From positions 180,187-244,186 of the forward strand of contig CAWFFO010000002.1 of assembly GCA_963815135.1 (NCBI GenBank): DNA of 64,000 nucleotides, given 5' to 3'. The notes under the pieces are model-generated. The model was not told the origin of the DNA. It saw nothing but the letters and a program-made list of their open reading frames with translations, and searched no databases. Of the stretch, positions 1 through 8,773 are shown one piece after another (positions within the stretch are counted from its first letter, which is position 1; each line of letters opens with the position of its first letter). Source of the stretch: CAIWTU01 sp963815135 (GTDB lineage Bacteria > Desulfobacterota > Desulfuromonadia > Geobacterales > Geobacteraceae). The translations under genes and the position numbers were made by a program.

Positions 1-25
1 AGAATATTTTTAATCTCGGAATTCG

Positions 26-862
26 TCAAATATCCAGGAGATCTATAATTCGTGTCAGGTCGTCACGATTGTTGAATGTTATTTCTATCCTGCCGCTCCT
101 GCCGTTCCCGCGAATCGAAACTTTTGTCATGAAATGACGCTTCAGCTTCTCCTCGATGTCCGTCATGTGGGGTTCTGCCTTTTTCTTTGACTGGAACGGT
201 TTTCCCGATTTAAGCTTCTTCACCAGGCCTTCAGACGCACGAACGGACAGTTTCCCTTTAAGAATATCTTCCCTGGCTTTTTTCATCTGAGCGGAAGATT
301 CGAGGGAGAGCAGTGCCCGGGCATGCCCCATGGACAACCGCTCTTCTACTATATCGCGCTGCAGTTCCTCCGGAAGTTTCAGAAGCCGCAGTGAGTTTGC
401 CACAGTAGACCGGTCTTTCCCCACCCGCTTGGCCATTTCATCCTGGGAAAGGCTGAACTTTTCCATCAGGGCATGGTAAGCCTCCGCTTCTTCAATGGCA
501 TTGAGGTCCTCACGCTGGATATTTTCTATCAGCGCCATTTCCAGAGCGATATCATCAGACACATCCTGGATGACCACGGGGACATCGTGAAGCCCTGCCT
601 TCTGTGCGGCTCTCCAGCGTCTCTCCCCTGCGATCAGTTCATAACTGTTCCCGGTCTTACGGACCACAAGGGGCTGTATTATGCCTTTTTCCCTTATCGA
701 AGCCGCAAGCTCTTCCAGTTTATCCTGAGAAAACATTTTGCGCGGCTGGTTTGCATTCGGTTTTATTTGCTCAATGGGACAGGAAAAGTACTTTCTGCTT
801 TCATCTTCGACATCGGGGAGGAGTGCCGCCATCCCCTTGCCGAGGCCGGTCTTCTTAAGCAT
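26..862 (-). CDS. parB: ParB chromosome-partitioning CTPase/DNA-binding protein
   Basis: A 278-residue protein with the ParB layout: a short basic N-terminus (LGKGMAALLP), the ParB/sulfiredoxin-like nucleotide-binding domain (about residues 25-120) with box II GERRWRAA at 79-86 and box III ENIQRE at 113-118, then a helix-turn-helix around 138-165, and a C-terminal dimerisation tail. The family binds parS, uses CTP to slide and clamp on DNA, and loads origins onto ParA and SMC. It overlaps the upstream parA stop by 8 bases, so the two are translationally coupled. The gene is complete. I saw no canonical 16-bp parS palindrome in this window, so the site is probably elsewhere. Family identity is near certain. 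Confidence 0.97.
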   Translation of the reverse strand: MLKKTGLGKGMAALLPDVEDESRKYFSCPIEQIKPNANQPRKMFSQDKLEELAASIREKGIIQPLVVRKTGNSYELIAGERRWRAAQKAGLHDVPVVIQDVSDDIALEMALIENIQREDLNAIEEAEAYHALMEKFSLSQDEMAKRVGKDRSTVANSLRLLKLPEELQRDIVEERLSMGHARALLSLESSAQMKKAREDILKGKLSVRASEGLVKKLKSGKPFQSKKKAEPHMTDIEEKLKRHFMTKVSIRGNGRSGRIEITFNNRDDLTRIIDLLDI

Positions 863-1628
863 TTCTTTCCTCTCTCTGGATGATTTCTTTTGCCAGCTCC
901 AGGTAACTGGCCGCTCCCCGTGAGGTTATATCATACAATAAAACAGGTTTGCCATGGCTCGGCGCCTCGGACAGCCTGACGTTTCTCGGAATTACGGTTT
1001 TAAATGTCGAATCGGTGAAGTGGTTCCTGATCTCGTCGCTTACCTGGTGTGAGAGATTGTTCCTGGAATCAAACATGGTCAGGAGGATGCCCTCGATAAA
1101 AATAGACGGATTCAGGCCTTTTTTTACCAGGCGGATGGTTTTCAGTATATGCGAAAGTCCTTCCATGGCGTAAAACTCGCACTGAAGTGGAATCAGTACG
1201 GAATCGGATGCCGACATGGCGTTTAAAGTCAGAAGTCCGAGAGATGGAGGACAATCGATAAGGATATAATCGTAATCCCCTGCCAGTGGCGCAAGCACCT
1301 TTTTCAGCTTTTTCTCGCGCTCCGGAGCCGAGACGAGTTCAAGTTCCGCTCCCGCAAGATCGGTTGTGGAAGGGAAAATATCCAGAAAAGGAAGCAATGT
1401 TTTCACAACAATGCCTGACGGGTCGGCTCCATTGATAAGGGCGTCATAGACACTCTCGCGAAGTTTGTCCTTTTCGATACCCACACCACTGCCGGCATTT
1501 CCCTGGGGATCCATGTCCACCAGCAGCGTTTTTCTTTCCGCAACGGCGAGAGAGGCCGCGAGATTGATCGCTGTCGTGGTTTTGCCCACTCCGCCTTTCT
1601 GGTTGGCTATACAGATTGTCTTTGCCAT
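855..1628 (-). CDS. parA: ParA/Soj chromosome-partitioning ATPase
   Basis: A 257-residue MinD/ParA-type ATPase. The deviant Walker A KGGVGKTT lies at residues 11-18, Walker A' DMDPQGNAGS near 38-47 and Walker B ILIDCPPS near 121-128. It starts ATG with no N-terminal extension, as expected for the short chromosomal Soj type rather than plasmid ParA proteins, which carry an N-terminal HTH. The ATP-bound dimer binds nucleoid DNA non-specifically and is released by ParB, giving the gradient that separates origins. It is co-transcribed with parB and overlaps it by 8 bases. Confidence 0.97.
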   Translation of the reverse strand: MAKTICIANQKGGVGKTTTAINLAASLAVAERKTLLVDMDPQGNAGSGVGIEKDKLRESVYDALINGADPSGIVVKTLLPFLDIFPSTTDLAGAELELVSAPEREKKLKKVLAPLAGDYDYILIDCPPSLGLLTLNAMSASDSVLIPLQCEFYAMEGLSHILKTIRLVKKGLNPSIFIEGILLTMFDSRNNLSHQVSDEIRNHFTDSTFKTVIPRNVRLSEAPSHGKPVLLYDITSRGAASYLELAKEIIQREERNA

Positions 1629-1943
1629 AGTGTCTTTATGTCTTCCGCATCCCGGGAAATTGTCTTAGCGCTTATCGGTAAAGATGTTCCGGATAACATC
1701 CCAAAAACAGGGGGGACCAGGAATGCTAGTTCTGCACTTAGTGTCATACGGCCGTGAATACGAATATCGCGTCTATCAGGTAATTTGCCGGCAGATCTGT
1801 CAGCTGAAGGAATCCGGATTCAGAAAACTATCACAAAAGGGCTAATTTTAAAAGTTTTTTTGTATCAGTCAGGTACAAATCCGGAAACAATTGATTTATT
1901 TGAATATTTCGAATTCCATAAAAGTATTCAAGCGACATTTTGC
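1629..1943. other. 315-bp spacer between comF and parA, no gene seen
   Basis: No convincing reading frame or RNA gene. It must hold the parA promoter on the minus strand, but I could not pick a good -35/-10 pair. An imperfect inverted repeat (atgtt...aacat, about 1684-1699) is present but does not match parS. Confidence 0.4.
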
Positions 1944-2666
1944 TCAGCGAAGGACCGCCCTTGCAACTGTCGCCACATGAACCATACCCGCTCCGTTGGC
2001 ATCAAGTACTTTTGCGCATTCGGCAACAGTGCTTCCGGTAGTATATACATCATCGACCAGAAGAATCGTTTTGCCTTCAAAAGTTTGAGGATCTTTGACC
2101 GAAAACGCCCCCCGCACATTTCTTATCCGTTCATCCCCCGAAAGGTTTATCTGAGGCTCGGTCCAACGGATCCGTCGCAGGTTGTTCCTTGCAAGCTTGA
2201 TGCCGAAACTTTTCGACAGAACATCCGCTATCAGGAGAGCCTGGTTGAAACCACGCTCCTTGAGCCTCCGTCGATGCAGAGGGACGGGAACTATCAGTTC
2301 GACTCCTGTTTCAGCGATGAACGGGGCAAGTGGTCCCGTAGTCAGGAATCCGAGAGGACGGGCCAGATAAGTCTTTTTCCCATATTTCAGTTTGTGGATA
2401 AGCTCTTGTGCAGGCCCGTGAAAACAGACCGCCGACCTGGCCGAGGCAAAAGGTTTCTTCTTCACGGAGCATGGGCCGCAAATATGATTTATGCCGGCTT
2501 CGGTATTGAAGGGAATGCCGCAAACAGTACACAGGGGTGAAGTCACAGGAACAATTTTCTCTCTGCAGTCACTGCACAGGTGCAGAGATCCCGCCTCCGG
2601 AATAAATGATTTGCAGACATGACACAAGGGAGGAAAGAGAATGTCTAAAAAAGCCCTGAGGGGCAT
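1944..2666 (-). CDS. comF: ComF family phosphoribosyltransferase-like protein
   Basis: A 240-residue ComF/GntX-type protein. The N-terminus has a zinc-binding array: CxxC pairs at C15/C18, C31/C34, C46/C49 and C63/C66. The C-terminal half is a type I phosphoribosyltransferase fold with the PRPP loop ILLVDDVYTTGST at about 201-213. In naturally competent bacteria ComF helps single-stranded DNA enter the cytoplasm; in many others its role is unknown. Length is typical and all eight cysteines are present, so the gene looks intact. It stands alone upstream of parA on the same strand. Confidence 0.93.
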   Translation of the reverse strand: MPLRAFLDILFPPLCHVCKSFIPEAGSLHLCSDCREKIVPVTSPLCTVCGIPFNTEAGINHICGPCSVKKKPFASARSAVCFHGPAQELIHKLKYGKKTYLARPLGFLTTGPLAPFIAETGVELIVPVPLHRRRLKERGFNQALLIADVLSKSFGIKLARNNLRRIRWTEPQINLSGDERIRNVRGAFSVKDPQTFEGKTILLVDDVYTTGSTVAECAKVLDANGAGMVHVATVARAVLR

Positions 2667-2803
2667 AAGTTAAAACTCCGAATAATGGAACTGGATATGG
2701 AAATAAAAACTGATTTTCCCTGTTATTAATGGTTTATGTGCTATCATGCACTTTCAGGCCTTTCGCTTGTTTCCAAAAGGCTGGTCCACATTTGCTTCAT
2801 TTT

Positions 2804-5023
2804 TCAAAATCCGGGCATATTGAGCTCTATCCTGAATTGAGCACCATCGTGGACATTGGCGGCACTCAGAGTTCCACCCATGTTTTTTTCAATTATATTT
2901 TTCGACATGTGGAGACCGATTCCCGTACCGCCGCTCGTTCCCTTGGTAGTAAAATACAGATCAAAAACTTTTCCGATAATATCTTCCGGAATACCTCCCG
3001 CATTGTCAGTTATGGTAACAACCGCCGCGTTTTTCTCTGCGAAGGCATTTATTTTCACTCTCGGTTTTGCTTTTCCGCTTCCTCTGCAGGCATCCCGTGC
3101 ATTGGTAAGAATATTCAGAAGAACCTGGGCAAATTCTTTGGGATAGCCGATTGCGGACAGTTCCGGATCAGCTTCAAGCTCAACGGTAATGGCATGAAAT
3201 CTCAAGGCAGGCTCGATAAATATCAGGGCCTTGTCTATGGAGTCTTTTATGCGGAATTCTGTTTTCTCCTTCTCCGCCTTGTAAAAATCCCTGAAAACCT
3301 CAATTGTTTGCGCCATGTGCTCGATGAGATCCAGAATTTTCTCGACTGTTTCAAAAACATACTCTTTTGAGAGCTCATCCTGTAAATATGTTTCCCCGAT
3401 ATCCTGAACGATGAGAGATATGGTATTGATCGGTTGCTTCCACTGGTGGGCGATATGATCCAACATCTCTCCCAGAGCTGCCTGGCGATTCTGCTGAATC
3501 AGAATTATATCTTTTTCCCTGTTTTTGGCGACTTCTTCCCGGACCTTTTCTTCCAGTGTCATGTTCAGCGCTTCCAGTTCGGCCGTCCGTTCCCGCACAC
3601 GTTTCTCCAGATCGTCATGGGCACTTTGCAGCTCATCTTCCATCAGTTTGCGGTCAGTGATATCAAAGCCGGTTACAATTCCAGCAGGCTTTCCCCTGTA
3701 CTCGACGAGTCCGGCGGAAACGAAAATCCATTTTTCTTCACCGCTTTTGCTGACATGTTTGCATTCGTACCGGAACGGTACATTTTCTCCCCGTTGTCTC
3801 GCCAGGCCGCGCTCTTTTACCATGGCTTTGCTGTCATCATGCACCCAGTCCCAGAATCTCATCCCCAGACATTCCTCTTCCGTGTAGCCAAGCATTCGTG
3901 CGGCAGAGGCATTGACATAGACAATCCATTCATCCTGATAGAGAAAAATCCCGGCCGACGAAGTCTCCGCCAGAACACGAAACTTTTCCTCGCTTTCCCG
4001 CAACGCCTCTTCTGCCTGCCTGCGTTCGGTAAGCTCTCTTTCCAGCTCCCCGGTTCTCATTCTCACCTGTTTAGAGAGAGACCTGTTCCATGCAATGATA
4101 CCCGCTATTATAAGTGCCGCAGCTCCAAAAACTCCAAGGATGGCGGCCTGGAATTTTTTACTGGCAAACAACGTCCGGGGCTCCAATGGTATCCATTTTC
4201 TCCAGATTTCTTTCCTTTCGTCAGCATTTATTTGTGCCAGACCTTTTTCCAGGATGAGATTCAGTTCCGGCCAATCCTTGCGTGAGGCAAACGACATCTT
4301 GTAAACATAACCACTTTCACCGGAAATCCGCAGGTTGGCGATTCCTTCCTTTTCTATGTAGTAAGAGGCGGTAGCGAGATTTTCCACGAATGCATCGCTC
4401 AAACCGAACGAGACTTTTCTCAACCCTGTCCGGACATTCGGGACCACATCAAGGTTCAGTTCGGGATAATGTGAAGCGAGGAACTCTTGCGTGGCATATC
4501 CCGATACCACGGAAACCTTCATACCGCCGAGTTTTTCCATTGTGAGCGGGTCTTTGACCTTTTCCCGCGCAATAATCGCGGCCGGCAATTCGATATATGG
4601 AGTGCTGAAATGCAGGTATCCGCTACGCCGGGGGGTTTGACTCGCTGCGAACATGTCAATTTCGTGGTTCCCGGCCTGACTAATTATCTCGTCCCAGTCC
4701 TTCAGCCGGACGATTTTGAATTGTATTCCCAGCTTATCTTCCAAAAGGGCCAGGTAATCCGCGGTAATACCTTTGTAACTTCCATCCCTGTCAAAATATT
4801 CAACCGGCGGAAAATCAGGATCCGGCGCAAAACGTATGACTGGATGGGCTTTGATCCATGCCGTTTCGCTGGCGGATAAGGAAACCGCTTTATCCTTTGT
4901 GAGGCTCCAGATGAGCATCGCCAGTGCTACAAACAAAAAAAGCGCCCCTGTTATCCATAAATAACCTAAATAACCGGGACGCTTCTTGTTTACGGAATCA
5001 ATTCCGGACATCGATGACCTCAT
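2804..5023 (-). CDS. Membrane sensor histidine kinase: periplasmic SBP_bac_3 - PAS - kinase
   Basis: A 739-residue kinase. Layout: TM1 near 20-42; a periplasmic solute-binding type 3 domain (about 62-275, with IRFAPDPDFPPVEYFD and DMFAASQTPRRSGYLHFSTPY); TM2 near 290-312; a PAS domain ending IVTGFDITDRK; a coiled coil; and the transmitter. The phospho-acceptor is His526 in HIAHQWKQP; N-box NARDAC, G1 DNAGGIPE and G2 GGTGIGL are present. The SBP-like domain suggests direct sensing of an amino acid or similar small ligand. There is no receiver domain and no adjacent response regulator. An alternative start at 5011 has a better GAGG site. The kinase half is closely similar to that of the next gene, suggesting tandem duplication. 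Confidence 0.9.
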   Translation of the reverse strand: MRSSMSGIDSVNKKRPGYLGYLWITGALFLFVALAMLIWSLTKDKAVSLSASETAWIKAHPVIRFAPDPDFPPVEYFDRDGSYKGITADYLALLEDKLGIQFKIVRLKDWDEIISQAGNHEIDMFAASQTPRRSGYLHFSTPYIELPAAIIAREKVKDPLTMEKLGGMKVSVVSGYATQEFLASHYPELNLDVVPNVRTGLRKVSFGLSDAFVENLATASYYIEKEGIANLRISGESGYVYKMSFASRKDWPELNLILEKGLAQINADERKEIWRKWIPLEPRTLFASKKFQAAILGVFGAAALIIAGIIAWNRSLSKQVRMRTGELERELTERRQAEEALRESEEKFRVLAETSSAGIFLYQDEWIVYVNASAARMLGYTEEECLGMRFWDWVHDDSKAMVKERGLARQRGENVPFRYECKHVSKSGEEKWIFVSAGLVEYRGKPAGIVTGFDITDRKLMEDELQSAHDDLEKRVRERTAELEALNMTLEEKVREEVAKNREKDIILIQQNRQAALGEMLDHIAHQWKQPINTISLIVQDIGETYLQDELSKEYVFETVEKILDLIEHMAQTIEVFRDFYKAEKEKTEFRIKDSIDKALIFIEPALRFHAITVELEADPELSAIGYPKEFAQVLLNILTNARDACRGSGKAKPRVKINAFAEKNAAVVTITDNAGGIPEDIIGKVFDLYFTTKGTSGGTGIGLHMSKNIIEKNMGGTLSAANVHDGAQFRIELNMPGF

Positions 5024-5166
5024 GAATTTCCAAAATGTTTTAATAGGTGAAAGATCACCAAAGACTGAACAGGTTTTATTGCATGAACCGATTGCCCGTA
5101 TAATTTAGCATTTATTAATGTAAAATATAGCTATTTTACATGCGAACGCAAGGGGTTTAGCTTTGA

Positions 5167-8025
5167 TTAATTCCAGGAATGTTGAGCTCTATTCTGAACT
5201 GCGCGCCTCCGGCGACATTTTCCGCAATACAGTTTCCCCCCCATATTTTTTTCGATGATATTCTTTGACATGTAGAGACCGACACCGGTCCCTCCGCTCG
5301 ATTCCCTGGTCGTAAAATAGATGTCGAAGACTTTGTCGATTATCTCGTCTGGAATTCCGCCTGCATTGTCCGATATAGTAACGACAGCCCTCGTGCCATC
5401 TTCGAAGGCTTTTACCTCAAGTCGCGGTTTTTCAGTTCTTTTTTCCACAAAAACGTCCCTCGCATTGGTCATTATATTGAGCAGCACCTGGATATATTCC
5501 TTCGGAAAGCCGATCGCCGTTAGCCCGGGATCAACGTCGAGACCAAGCGCAATTGCATGAAATCGCAAGGCCGGCGAAATGAAAGAGAGGGCCTTGTCGA
5601 TGGAATCCTTTATGTTGAAAGTGGTTTTTTTCTTCTCCGGCCTGTAAAAATCCCTGAACACTTCGATGGTCTGCGCCATATGCTTCACCAGATCCATGGT
5701 TCTGGCCACTGCTTCACTCACGTAATCATCCGTCATTTCGCCGCAGGCCCAGGTTGCTTCCGCATCATGCACGAGGAATGAAATGGCGCTGAGCGGCTGC
5801 TTCCACTGATGGGCGATATGGTCCAGCATCACTCCCAGGGCAGCCTGTCGGTTCTGTTGGATCATGATGATATCTTTTTCCCGGTTTTTTTCCACTTCTT
5901 CCCGGACCCGATCCTCCAGAGTGCGGTTAAGTTCCTGCAACTGTAGCTTCTGTCGCTCCAGCTCTTCTTCGGCCAGCTTGCGCTCGGTGATATCAATAAC
6001 GATCCCCTCGAAGTTTTTGACACCCCCTGCGGCATCCCGTTCGACATTGGTGTGTTCGTTTACCCAACGCACCAACCTCTCCCTGGTCATTATCCTGTAC
6101 TCCAGGCGAAACTGGTCTGCACCTTTATCACAAAAATCGTGAACCTCCCGGGTTACCCGGTCCAGGTCATCGGGAAGGATTATTGAAGAATAAGTGATGG
6201 AACCGGAAAGAAATTCATCAGGGGTGTAACCGAACTGTTTGATATTTCCGGAAACCAGCTCAACGGGCCATTCATCGTCACCCCTCCAACGGAACAGTAC
6301 CACCGGACTGTTTTCCACCACCAGGTTCGCCTGCCGCACTGCCTCTTCTGCGCGTTTACGCTCGGTGATATCCTTGACAAACGAAAATGAATACGGCCTG
6401 CCCTGGAATTCCAGTTGATTGGTCGTAATCTCCACGGGGAATGTCGTCCCGTCCTTTCGCCGGTGAACCGATTCATGGGTAGCGAAGCCGCAATTATCAA
6501 GCATTCCTTTGATTTCGAGCGCTTCCTCGCTTGTTATGACCGGATCTATATCGGAGACTTTCATCGCGCGCAATTCGTCTGAGGTATAGCCGAGGCTCCT
6601 GCAGGCAAAATCGTTGACGCTCAGGATATCTCCCTCGAATGTGGTTTGATAGATTCCTATTGCCGCCTTATCGATGCAAAATTGTGACAGGAGGAGCGCC
6701 TGGACGGTTTCCGCCAACTCCGCCGTCCTCTCTTCAACCCGTTTTTCTAGATCGTCGTGCGCATGTTGCAGCTCTTCTGCCATGCGCTTGCGGTCGGTGA
6801 TATCAGTAGCAAAGGCGCAGTTATACTCTCTGCCGTCGAAAACCACATAGTTGGCGCGAATCTCGACCGGATATACACGTCCGTCCTTCGCGCGATGAAG
6901 GGATTCCATCGTAACCGAGCCGCTCTTCCGCAAATTGCGCCAATGTTCGGCAAACACTTCGGGAGGGTGGGTCGGGTCGATGTCTGGAATCGACATACCG
7001 ACGAGTTCCTCCCGGGGATACCCCAGAATGCTGCATGCAGCATCATTGACATAGAAGAGGTGACCATCTTCCGTCATCCAGAAGGCCTGGTCTGCCGAAT
7101 TATCGATGGCATACTGCGTGAAACGCAACGCCTCTTCGCTCCTGCGCAGTTCCGCGGTGCGTGCCGCTACCTGCCTTTTCAGCGTCCAGGACCAGACCAG
7201 AAAAACCAGACAAAACACCGCGACAAGAACAAGAGCCAGGACATAGTACTTGCCGGCCTGCCACAGGTCCTTTTCTTCATATACACCGAACCATTTTTCA
7301 TGAATTTCCCGGTACTTCCCGCTGACCTTCAGGAGCTTCAACCCTTCATCGAGTTTGTTCAGGAGTTCCTGGTTGCCTTTTCGCACCGCGAAACAATACC
7401 GCAGTTGCGGTAATTCGGTGTTTACATATCTTATATTGCCGAGCTTGAAAGCTTTGACATAATATTCTCCCTGCAGCCTGGACGGCATGACAGCGCAGTC
7501 GTATTTTCCCGAAGCCAGAAGTTTCAGAGACTCCCCGGCATCCGTCACCTCCACGATGCGCGAGGCAAGTCCGTTCCGGCCCAGGGAATCATCGATGATG
7601 TCCCCTTTCTGGACGATGACCTCCCTGCCCTGGATATCCGCGTAAGAGCGGATTGGAGAGCCCTTGCGCACGAATATCCCGGGAGAGACCATGGTATGGG
7701 GAACGGAAAAATCGACGAGCCTGCTCCGGTCCGTGGAATAATACATCCCGGCAAGCGCATCGATCTTTCCCTGTTCCAGTTCTTGCCTTACGCTGCTCCA
7801 GGGACCAAGCCTGAATTCCACGTCAAAGCCCATGACATCGGCTACGGCCCGCATCAACTCGACATCGAAACCGGTCGCCGTTCCGTTGTCGGTAAATTCG
7901 TAGGGCGGACAGTCATGGTCGCCGCCGACGATCAGCTTCGGCCTTGTCGTTATGGTACCCGCTCCGGCAACCGACTGGAACAGAAGCACCAGGATGATGC
8001 CTATATACAATGCAAAACGGATCAT
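5167..8025 (-). CDS. Membrane sensor histidine kinase: SBP_bac_3 - three PAS - kinase, tail frameshifted
   Basis: About 952 residues from the ATG at 8025, chosen because GGGGAG precedes it and the protein then opens with a clean signal peptide. Domains: periplasmic SBP_bac_3 (DFSVPHTMVSPGIFV), TM near 260-282, three PAS domains each ending in 'ITERK/ITDRK', then a transmitter with HIAHQWKQPL, NARDVF, DNAGGIPD and GGTGVGL. The last ~24 residues (KLYCGKCRRRR...) do not match the paralogue. Dropping one base from the C7 run at 5236-5242 restores a tail ending FRIELNIPGI and moves the stop to 5157-5159. Like its downstream paralogue it has no linked response regulator. Confidence 0.88.
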   Translation of the reverse strand: MIRFALYIGIILVLLFQSVAGAGTITTRPKLIVGGDHDCPPYEFTDNGTATGFDVELMRAVADVMGFDVEFRLGPWSSVRQELEQGKIDALAGMYYSTDRSRLVDFSVPHTMVSPGIFVRKGSPIRSYADIQGREVIVQKGDIIDDSLGRNGLASRIVEVTDAGESLKLLASGKYDCAVMPSRLQGEYYVKAFKLGNIRYVNTELPQLRYCFAVRKGNQELLNKLDEGLKLLKVSGKYREIHEKWFGVYEEKDLWQAGKYYVLALVLVAVFCLVFLVWSWTLKRQVAARTAELRRSEEALRFTQYAIDNSADQAFWMTEDGHLFYVNDAACSILGYPREELVGMSIPDIDPTHPPEVFAEHWRNLRKSGSVTMESLHRAKDGRVYPVEIRANYVVFDGREYNCAFATDITDRKRMAEELQHAHDDLEKRVEERTAELAETVQALLLSQFCIDKAAIGIYQTTFEGDILSVNDFACRSLGYTSDELRAMKVSDIDPVITSEEALEIKGMLDNCGFATHESVHRRKDGTTFPVEITTNQLEFQGRPYSFSFVKDITERKRAEEAVRQANLVVENSPVVLFRWRGDDEWPVELVSGNIKQFGYTPDEFLSGSITYSSIILPDDLDRVTREVHDFCDKGADQFRLEYRIMTRERLVRWVNEHTNVERDAAGGVKNFEGIVIDITERKLAEEELERQKLQLQELNRTLEDRVREEVEKNREKDIIMIQQNRQAALGVMLDHIAHQWKQPLSAISFLVHDAEATWACGEMTDDYVSEAVARTMDLVKHMAQTIEVFRDFYRPEKKKTTFNIKDSIDKALSFISPALRFHAIALGLDVDPGLTAIGFPKEYIQVLLNIMTNARDVFVEKRTEKPRLEVKAFEDGTRAVVTISDNAGGIPDEIIDKVFDIYFTTRESSGGTGVGLYMSKNIIEKNMGGKLYCGKCRRRRAVQNRAQHSWN

Positions 8026-8611
8026 TTTGCTCCCCATAAATCCGACATGAATTGTTCATGCAAAAAAAGCCGTTCCACCAGCACCCCGCTGATAGGAACG
8101 GCTTATTTCCCAATTCTCCGGCTTTCCAATTGGCCCACACGATCTTCATGTCAGGGTCGTGATACTTCGCGTAATCCATCGTGCTGTTCGGGATAAGAGA
8201 CTTCTCAGCCTCGGAAGTGCTTTGCGCTTCCTCCATCCGCTTGCGCTCGGTTATGTCCTTGACGAATGAAATGGCAAAAGCCTTTCCACGGTATTCCGGA
8301 AGATTGGCTGTAATCTCAACGAAAAATGTAGTCCCGGCCTTTCTGCGATGAACTGAATCATGCGTAACGGAACCGGCTGCATCCAGTGTCTTTTTGAGTT
8401 CAACCATTTTCTCCCGTGTAATGACGGAATCTATATCATGGACCGATAGCGAAAGGAATTCCTCGCGGCTGTATCCCGGCATTTCCCAAGCCGCGGCGTT
8501 GACATTCCGGAAGCGGCCGTCCATCGTGATCCAATAGACCGCATCCGCTATATTGTCGACTGAAAATTCAAGCAGTTTCAGTTTATCTTCAAGAAATTTG
8601 CGCCCATTCAT
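7913..8611 (-). pseudogene. PAS-domain sensor fragment lacking a transmitter
   Basis: The first ~130 residues are a good PAS/PAC domain (FSVDNIADAVYWITMDGRF ... VHRRKAGTTFFVEITANLP ... DITERKRME), very like the PAS units of the kinase downstream. A second PAS begins (DPDMKIVWANW) but similarity ends after about residue 165. The remaining frame runs out of phase into the start of the next gene, stopping at 7913. No kinase, GGDEF or EAL output follows. I read it as the 5' remnant of a sensor kinase truncated by a rearrangement. A short stand-alone PAS protein cannot be excluded. Confidence 0.6.
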
Positions 8612-8716
8612 GGGGCGAAAATAACCGGTTTACCATGAAAGGGCAAGAATTTTGTTTGAATATTGTTTTGATACTATTGGATTATGGCTCTGCCTGTCGT
8701 CACGGAAATTAAAAAC

Positions 8717-8749
8717 AAAAAAGGCCGCGGAAGCTTGTCTCCCACGGCC
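8717..8749 (-). terminator. Intrinsic terminator downstream of gpmI
   Basis: Read on the minus strand, GGCCGTGG pairs with CCGCGGCC (one G-U pair) around an 11-base loop and is followed by six T. It lies about 25 bases beyond the gpmI stop and closes the proB-to-gpmI transcription direction. Confidence 0.75.
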
Positions 8750-8773
8750 AGAATTTTAATTATATTTGAGCTG

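Noticed and set aside
1684..1699. Inverted repeat atgtt...aacat near parA as a parS site
   Set aside because: Only five-base arms and no match to the TGTTNCACGTGNAACA pattern.
1785..2540. Long plus-strand ORF opposite comF
   Set aside because: Antisense shadow of an unambiguous ComF gene.
8038..8090. Reading frame containing CWWNGFF in the PAS remnant as another peptide core
   Set aside because: It lies out of frame in a decayed segment with no ribosome site; the similarity to CWWCTGWFF is chance.
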